Assembly (NCBI GenBank): GCA_963969595.1
Contig: OZ018409.1
Location: forward strand, 30,083,282 to 30,147,281
Source of the DNA: Neckera pumila
Lineage: Eukaryota; Streptophyta; Bryopsida; Hypnales; Neckeraceae
Direction of reading: 5' to 3'
Length of the DNA: 64,000 bases
The translations under genes were made by a program, and so were the position numbers. Within the stretch, counting starts at the first letter, position 1. Every line of letters starts with the position of its first letter. Under the pieces are notes generated by a model, which saw only the letters and a list, made by a program, of their open reading frames with translations, did not search any database and was not told the DNA's origin. Shown here piece after piece: positions 58,055 to 64,000 of the stretch.

Positions 58055-61000
58055 ATGTGGTTACTTCACTACCAACCAAGTGGGTATGAAGTAGGTTCAG
58101 AGATGCCAGTATGGCTGTTTCTCACAGTAGCTGGCGGGCTCTTGACTGGGCTGTTGCTGGCAATGCTGATTGGCTTCCACCTGGTGGAAAGCAATGCAGG
58201 AAAGCATTGCATTCACAAAAAACAGCAGGAGCAATCATCTCCAGGAGTCTTCGAATCTGGACAGTTTTGCTGCCTGTGTGGGAATGCCCGGAATCATAAT
58301 GGACCAGCCATGACGAGTAGTAGCGGCAGAACCGAAGTATTGAAATCGGAAGGATTTTTTCAGCCATTTTTGGATGCAGCCTTCGCAACATTGCGATTGC
58401 GGTATTTTGGAAGCCAGACTTCCCAAAGATCTGGCTTTGTGAGGAATTTTCATGGCAGCTGGCTCAACGTAAGGGAGATTTTTAGAAAAGCAGGAAGGGT
58501 TGACACTCCAATCGTCAATGGTGGTGATTGCCTGTTTCCCGCCGAAGCTACTCCTTGTACAGAGAGTATTTCAGCAGGGTCACCTGTTTCTGCTTCTGTG
58601 GATGGATCGGACGCTGACTCCAGAACAACCATAACAACCACCATAACAACTACAACGTCGTCGTTAAATTCTTCCGCTGCCTCTTCATGTGGTAAGGTTG
58701 AATTATGCTTTTAACATGCTTGTCTGAAATTGCTCACTCACTTTTCTCTTATAAGGTTCTATCGAATTTTCTAGGATTCGGTAGACATGTTCACGCATGT
58801 ACCATTTAAAATGTGCGGCAATGCGTGTCATCTTCCAATTCATTGTTTTCAGTATCTTTTGATCTGTTTCGGAGACATACGGCATGCAAGATTTGAAAAA
58901 GCCTTTTTGCGTTGTAGATTTCTGATTACTTATCATGCACACAATTATGCATCTTCGTGAATTTAAAATAGTTGGTAATAAACACCTGAATAAATAATAA
59001 CTGAGGAACTATTTTATTATGGTTTTGTAGGCGTTTCAAGCAGTGGCATCGAGAAAGAGAGTAAAAAACAGCTATCACAAAAGAGGCTTGTGCTGGAGAT
59101 TCTGATGTCTACGTCAGGTAATAACTTGTGATCGGTTGATCTCTTTCTGGAGTTCTTGAAAGGTCTTTCATTCTTTTTTTAACTTCGTCATATTTGCGAG
59201 GGTTGCCTGAAAGTTTGAAAGTTGGATGGTTGTGCGTGTTTCATATACTTTTGGTCCTTAACTTAGGAATGTTCTAATTGTATGTGATATCAAGGAGAAG
59301 AAATGCCTCGTGCCACAAGAGTACGATTAAAAATGGAAACAAATACGTGTTTGGACAATCCCACCAACCAAGCAGCGGTTGCTTCTTCAGGTGAAGACCG
59401 AAACACCCAAGGGCGGGATGTCATTACAATAGGTACTCTGGAGGTCTTGTAGTGTCCAAGGGAATGCCAGCTGTTCGTCGCTACAAACTGTTGGCTGACC
59501 AGTGTCATAATTGAGGTAACTGTTATCAAAGGATGATTAGAAAGTGAAATATTCAAGGGAAGAAAATGTTAGCACATAGCATTCAAGTGTGGACTCAGGT
59601 TTGTGAGCTCTTCGTGGTCCAAAGCTTCATCGGTGCTTTGGTTTTGTGGGGTTCCAACTACCTCTGGCTTGAACATTCAACTGTTAACGAATTTACTCAT
59701 TGTAAGCAGTTCTTGTGTCTGGGTTGGGGTATCTTCTATGTTGAACTGTTGACTAATTTTGCGTAGCATAACCCTGCTTTCGGTTTGACGCAACGTTCAG
59801 ATACAAGACATCGTCTTACCCTGACCTCTCATCTTTGTGCTCGTCCATTATCGGGGAAATGCAATTGAACAAACCTCTACTTCTCTCTGTTGCGTGAATT
59901 GACCTGAATTGTGTTACTGTCGCTGCAGACAGTACAAAGACGACAAGTGGACCAATTTCAAGCAGGAAGACAAGTTCGAGCATCACTAGCTTTAATCCAG
60001 GGTCTGCTTCTAAGAGACCAAAATCTTTGTGTCTTGTCCCAAAACAAGGTGTTCACCTTAAGGGGGATTGTACTTCTGTTGCCGCGGCTCAAGCAGTGGA
60101 TGCAGGTGTACATAGTGCTGATATGAAAGCTAAAGGAGCTACATGCATGTCTGATGAGTTGGAGTGTCTCAATATGCGAGTTACGGAGGGAACTACAGGA
60201 CATGGAAGTGCTGTTAGTAATAAGATGACTACTGGCAATCCATTAGCATCTTCGCTCTCTTTTTCTTCAAACACATCGAAGTCCAAGCAGAATGGTCTCT
60301 CTACCTCGACCACAAAATTGAAGCCAAAGGGGGGATGTCCAAGTCCACAATGTTCACGCCTTTCAAGTGCTTTGCCAACTGCAATGGCTTGTTCCGTGAA
60401 TTCTGCAGGACAATCTGTAGGAACATGTAGAGTGCCTGCGAGTCAACAGAGCTTGAGTAATTTGTCGCTGGACGGCCTGGGCTCTTTGAGGATCAGCTTG
60501 CTAGATGCAGGTGTGAAAGGAAAGTCACTGAAGGAATGCTCCAAGGGTGTACCAGCGGATATAGCGTCAGCTTTGGCAGCTCTTAACGTCGATTCCATTG
60601 CTGGAAAAGGTGTGAGCATGGGGGCTGGCACCGCTTTGGGAGCAATGATGACAGAAGCAGGGAAAGCTGGAAGTTCTTCAGGATCTGGCAATAAGCATTC
60701 TGATGAAATTTTGCTGGAGGAGGAGACTATAGGAGAAGGGAGTGGGTCAGAACAAGGTACTGTCTTAGAACATACTGGACGGTTCGTAATGGATTGTGCA
60801 ACTACATCTCTTTGTTTTGTGGGACTTAAGAATCATACTCCTGATTATTGAGTGTTTATATCTCTCTTGGGCATAATATGGTTGATAGAATGAAATCTAT
60901 ACTAACAGCGGTATCCGTGAACTCTTAGAATTAGCTATGAAGTCCGCTCCGGGATTTTCATATCTGTTGCCCTTTTTCCGTGACGATTATGTGTCCTCAT

Positions 61001-63185
61001 TGTACTGCAGTTCTGTAAGGTCCCTCACAGGTATTAGATTTTGTAAATGTTCTTTCAGAACAGACATCGAATGCCTCATGCTGTTAATCAGAGAATGATT
61101 ACTTCACTGAAAGTCAATCTCTCCTTCACGTTGATACTTTCCATGCAGTCACATCTACAGTCTAGATGCTGTGTTTCAATTTTCCACTACCTTGCTATGA
61201 CCTTTGGTGCATTTGAGCAGTGAATAATTTAGTAAGAACTGCTTCAGGTATTAATGAAGGAGAGGAGCATCAACCATTAGGAGTGAAGAAGGACCAGGGG
61301 CTTTATGAAGATTACGCAGACGAAAAGAAGGAGAAGAAAAAAAGGAAGAATCGCGGTAGACGACATAAAGGAAAATCCGCTGTGGTGTCTGGAACAGGGT
61401 ACCTTTCAACTGATTTGAGAGATTCAGAGAAGCCTTTCACAGACCGGGGAGGAACAAATTCCGTGGCAGCAGCATCTGAGGTAGAATTAGGATGTATTTG
61501 TGGGGCTACAAAAGGTGGTTGCCATAACAGCGGCTGCCCATATCCTTTCACTTGTTCGGGTAGCATGGTACAAAGAAAGATCAAGGAGCAGTATGATGAG
61601 CTTGTGCGGTCAAATGCAGCCAAGACTCTCACCCTTGCACAGGTTTGACACTCATACCCTTGCTTTTAAGGTTAATATTGAATAGTCATTGATGGCAGAT
61701 GAAGGCGATTGACGTAGCAATGAACGTTTCTGATGGTTCAGTGATCTGCATATGTAATTGTGTTTGTCTACTAAGCTGCCTTCAATTAGTAAAGCGAGTT
61801 TGTGCTTGTCTCCTGGAACTCACCTTTGTCGGCCGTTTAATGGCTGAGCGATGATCTTATGTGTGGTTTTCCAGGTTGGCCGTTTCACAACATGCCTAGT
61901 GGAAGCCAAAGTAGCTCTACAACAAAAGTAAGCATGATCGCTCCCCCATGGACTCTCGACTTCAGATTCCTAATTGTGCAAATGCAAATTAGTAGAGCAA
62001 CTTTGTCTGTATCAGGCTGTTAAGGGTTGATAAGCTCATTATTTCATTTCTAAATGAGCGATTGTAAAATCGTTTCGTTGTATCGAATTGCCGACCTGTC
62101 CATATAGATTGCCTTTTGGGCCTCCGCTTGTACCATTTGTAGCGACGCTCGGGGATCTTTGAATCGTCCTTCGCGCTTGGTCATGGGTTTGAGGTTTGTT
62201 CTCATGGTTTGCAGGTCGGAGACTATTCAGAGGAGGTTTACAATCGCTAAATCTTTACTTTCTAAGGCAGACAAGTCCTCTTTTGATCGATTATGTGGGC
62301 AGGTACACTTTCTTCGGCAACGAGATTGTTGTCATGGACTATTCGATATGAATGAATGCATCGCGCATATGTCCTTTCTTACTGTAGTTTAAGAGGCTCA
62401 CTTTTAATGCCGGATGTGGATTGTTCAGATCTATGGGTTAGAAAATGAGCAGAAGAAATTGGAAGAAGATACTGTGGTTTACAATCGCCTACAGGAGCAG
62501 CTGAAGCTTTCCCCAGCATATCTGAAGGTAGCTTCCGTAGCTCCAACTTGGCTGTAGCGAGTCATGGGACTTCCAATTTGGATTAAGAGTAGATTCTGTG
62601 GTCTGTTGTGAACCAGAATGAACTTCTGCTTGAACCTGATGAGACTAGATGCTCGGTAGAGTTCTTTGCAGAACCTGCTGTATACCTGAAATCACGCCCT
62701 GATGTGTTATTTGAGAAAGACAAATCTGGATCAGTTTCAGCATTTGTCCTTTTGACTTCAAGAAGGGTCATATCATTTTTGTGGTATTTTTCTTTGTCCA
62801 GTAGAATACCTTTGTAGGAAGCATTTATGTATTTGCAATGTTGCATAGGTGATTTCTGTTGACAATTTGTTGATAGAGAGTTAACCACAGTATTTCTTGT
62901 GGCTTGAAGATGTTGGAGTATGGGCGTGCACATTTTGAACTGCAGCCAAACACCGGCCAGTTAATTGAAAAAATTGATTCGGATGGTGAAGAGCTCTCAT
63001 TTGAAGAACTACTGGCCCAAGAAAAGAAAGACTCTTTTTGGTACACCCAACTATCCCGTTTACTTGTTGAATTTGCCTCAATGGAATGATTGTTTTCATG
63101 TGTCTTTGTTAACTGATTATTTTGTGTTGCTTTAATGCGCAGGCAAAAGCATGGTCCTGCAAGATCGTTTGTTCAGGTCAGCTGA
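58055..63185 (+). CDS. Uncharacterised plant protein, N-terminal membrane anchor
   Basis: The model is join(58055..58691, 59031..59117, 59295..59432, 59929..60756, 61221..61642, 61875..61927, 62215..62302, 62429..62527, 62910..63040, 63143..63185), giving 841 residues; all junctions are GT-AG and in phase. A hydrophobic segment at residues 18-42 (VWLFLTVAGGLLTGLLLAML) suggests a signal anchor. A start at 58103 (Met17) would place it at the very N-terminus. The middle is long, Ser/Thr/Gly-rich and probably disordered, with a Thr run from ACC/ACA repeats near 58628 and a Lys/Arg patch (KKEKKKRKNRGRRHKGK). The C-terminal 200 residues look folded: a Cys-rich motif (CICG..GGCHNSGCPYPFTC), then charged helices (EQYDELVRSNAAKTLTLAQ, SETIQRRFTIAKSLLSKADKSSFDRLCG, LENEQKKLEEDTVVYNRLQEQ) and the closing FEELLAQEKKDSFW. 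I do not recognise a characterised family and give no function. Confidence 0.85.
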
Positions 63186-64000
63186 ACTTATTGGAAGGCA
63201 CAGTGTTCTACAATGTGACGAGCTTCCTTGTCTAAGGTGGTGCAGCACGGTTTATTGACAATGTCCTTTTCGTGGCTCTTTTCTAGAATTGAATTTGTGG
63301 ATGGTTTTTTTGGTTAGTGGTCTGGTGGTGTTGCTCAAGCTTTTATCCTCTTCATGCGATTCGAGGCTTTCTTTTTGAACGCAGTGTAGTTCATGACATT
63401 TTTGAACTTGAGGAACTCACTTAATTTGTTTGCTTGATGCTCAATTATCTTTTTATATAATAAGGTTCTCTGATTACTATGTTTGCCCAGCTGGTCTGGT
63501 TTATGCATTTATTTGAATGTTACGGTTGTAAGTTTATCATCTCTGCAGTCGCCTGTGAAAATGATCTGAGCCGGCACTGCAAAATTTTTATCTGAGCTAT
63601 GGTCAAGGAGTGATACCAGTTACTAAGTAAACAGCCGATCGTCGCTAACAAGTTTTTTACAACCTTGTTGCTGCCCAAGACCTCACACTTCCTGATCACC
63701 ACAGAAAGCAAGATCCTAGAGGAAGAAGATTACCACTTCTCTTACTGCAGCAACTGCAGCAAGGTAGGGGGCCATTCCTTTTAGTGCTTCGATACTCCAT
63801 TCTTAGTAAATTTCCCCAAAAGGATAAAGAATTAGAAATGGACATTTCATACAGTATGAATTTCAAAATTGATCAAAAATAATAATGTCTTCGAGTTTAG
63901 GTACTCTTTTACTTTGGATATGAAATGGCATGCCAGCATTTTAACTTATCGCTGGGAAATTCTGAATGCTAAACCTAAAGAGTCGAATAATTTGCGAGCT
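63186..64000 (+). other. 3' flank of the uncharacterised gene
   Basis: No further gene is supported. The first part is probably the 3' UTR, perhaps with an intron, since TTCATCATCTCTGCAG-like acceptor text lies near 63548. A 63-codon minus-strand frame at 63520-63711 has no recognisable features. The window may cut the next locus. Confidence 0.35.

Noticed and set aside
1..64000. CRISPR arrays, operons, rRNA or organellar insertions
   Set aside because: None is visible; the tandem arrays found are minisatellites without unique spacers, and the genes have spliceosomal introns.

Overview
This is a window of plant nuclear DNA. It carries five multi-exon protein genes with GT-AG introns. All five encode plant-type proteins: a class-3 lipase, a tail-anchored coiled-coil protein, an NCA1-type catalase chaperone, a plant TMEM214/DUF2359 protein and an uncharacterised membrane-anchored protein. 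The space between genes is very AT-rich and packed with small non-autonomous transposons. No prokaryotic, organellar, rRNA or functional tRNA gene is visible. Gene density (about one per 13 kb) and divergence from the angiosperm proteins I know make a non-seed land plant such as a bryophyte plausible, but the species cannot be fixed from the sequence alone.

Layout. 1-3479: repeats, then a GC-richer region with a tandemly triplicated block, leading into the lipase gene (3480-7788, +, four exons). 7789-22700: gene-free and transposon-rich, with a nested CACTA-like element, a tRNA-derived SINE, three TTAA-flanked elements of the larger class and one small one, a 498-bp near-perfect hairpin, a satellite-like tandem repeat and a pogo-like MITE. 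22700-27347: coiled-coil gene (+), with a 5' UTR intron and five coding exons. 27348-32583: minisatellites and a 1-kb inverted-repeat element. 32584-36043: NCA1-like gene (+, seven exons). 36044-40472: more TTAA elements and a foldback MITE. 40473-45651: TMEM214-like gene (-, ten exons). 45652-56400: gene-free, with five more TTAA elements plus one degenerate candidate, satellite-like repeats and a CACTA-type MITE. 56400-64000: uncharacterised gene (+, ten coding exons) with its upstream and 3' flanks.

I rebuilt every coding model by chaining GT...AG junctions so that the phase is kept across all introns: 516, 933, 434, 576 and 841 residues. The genes are independent housekeeping-type loci; nothing suggests a cluster acting in one pathway. 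The most striking unexplained structure is the family of at least eleven inverted-repeat elements (210 bp to 926 bp), flanked on both sides by TTAA and sharing the terminus CCCYTAAAGGACC. That layout is typical of piggyBac-type transposition, which I do not know as a well-described superfamily in land plants.
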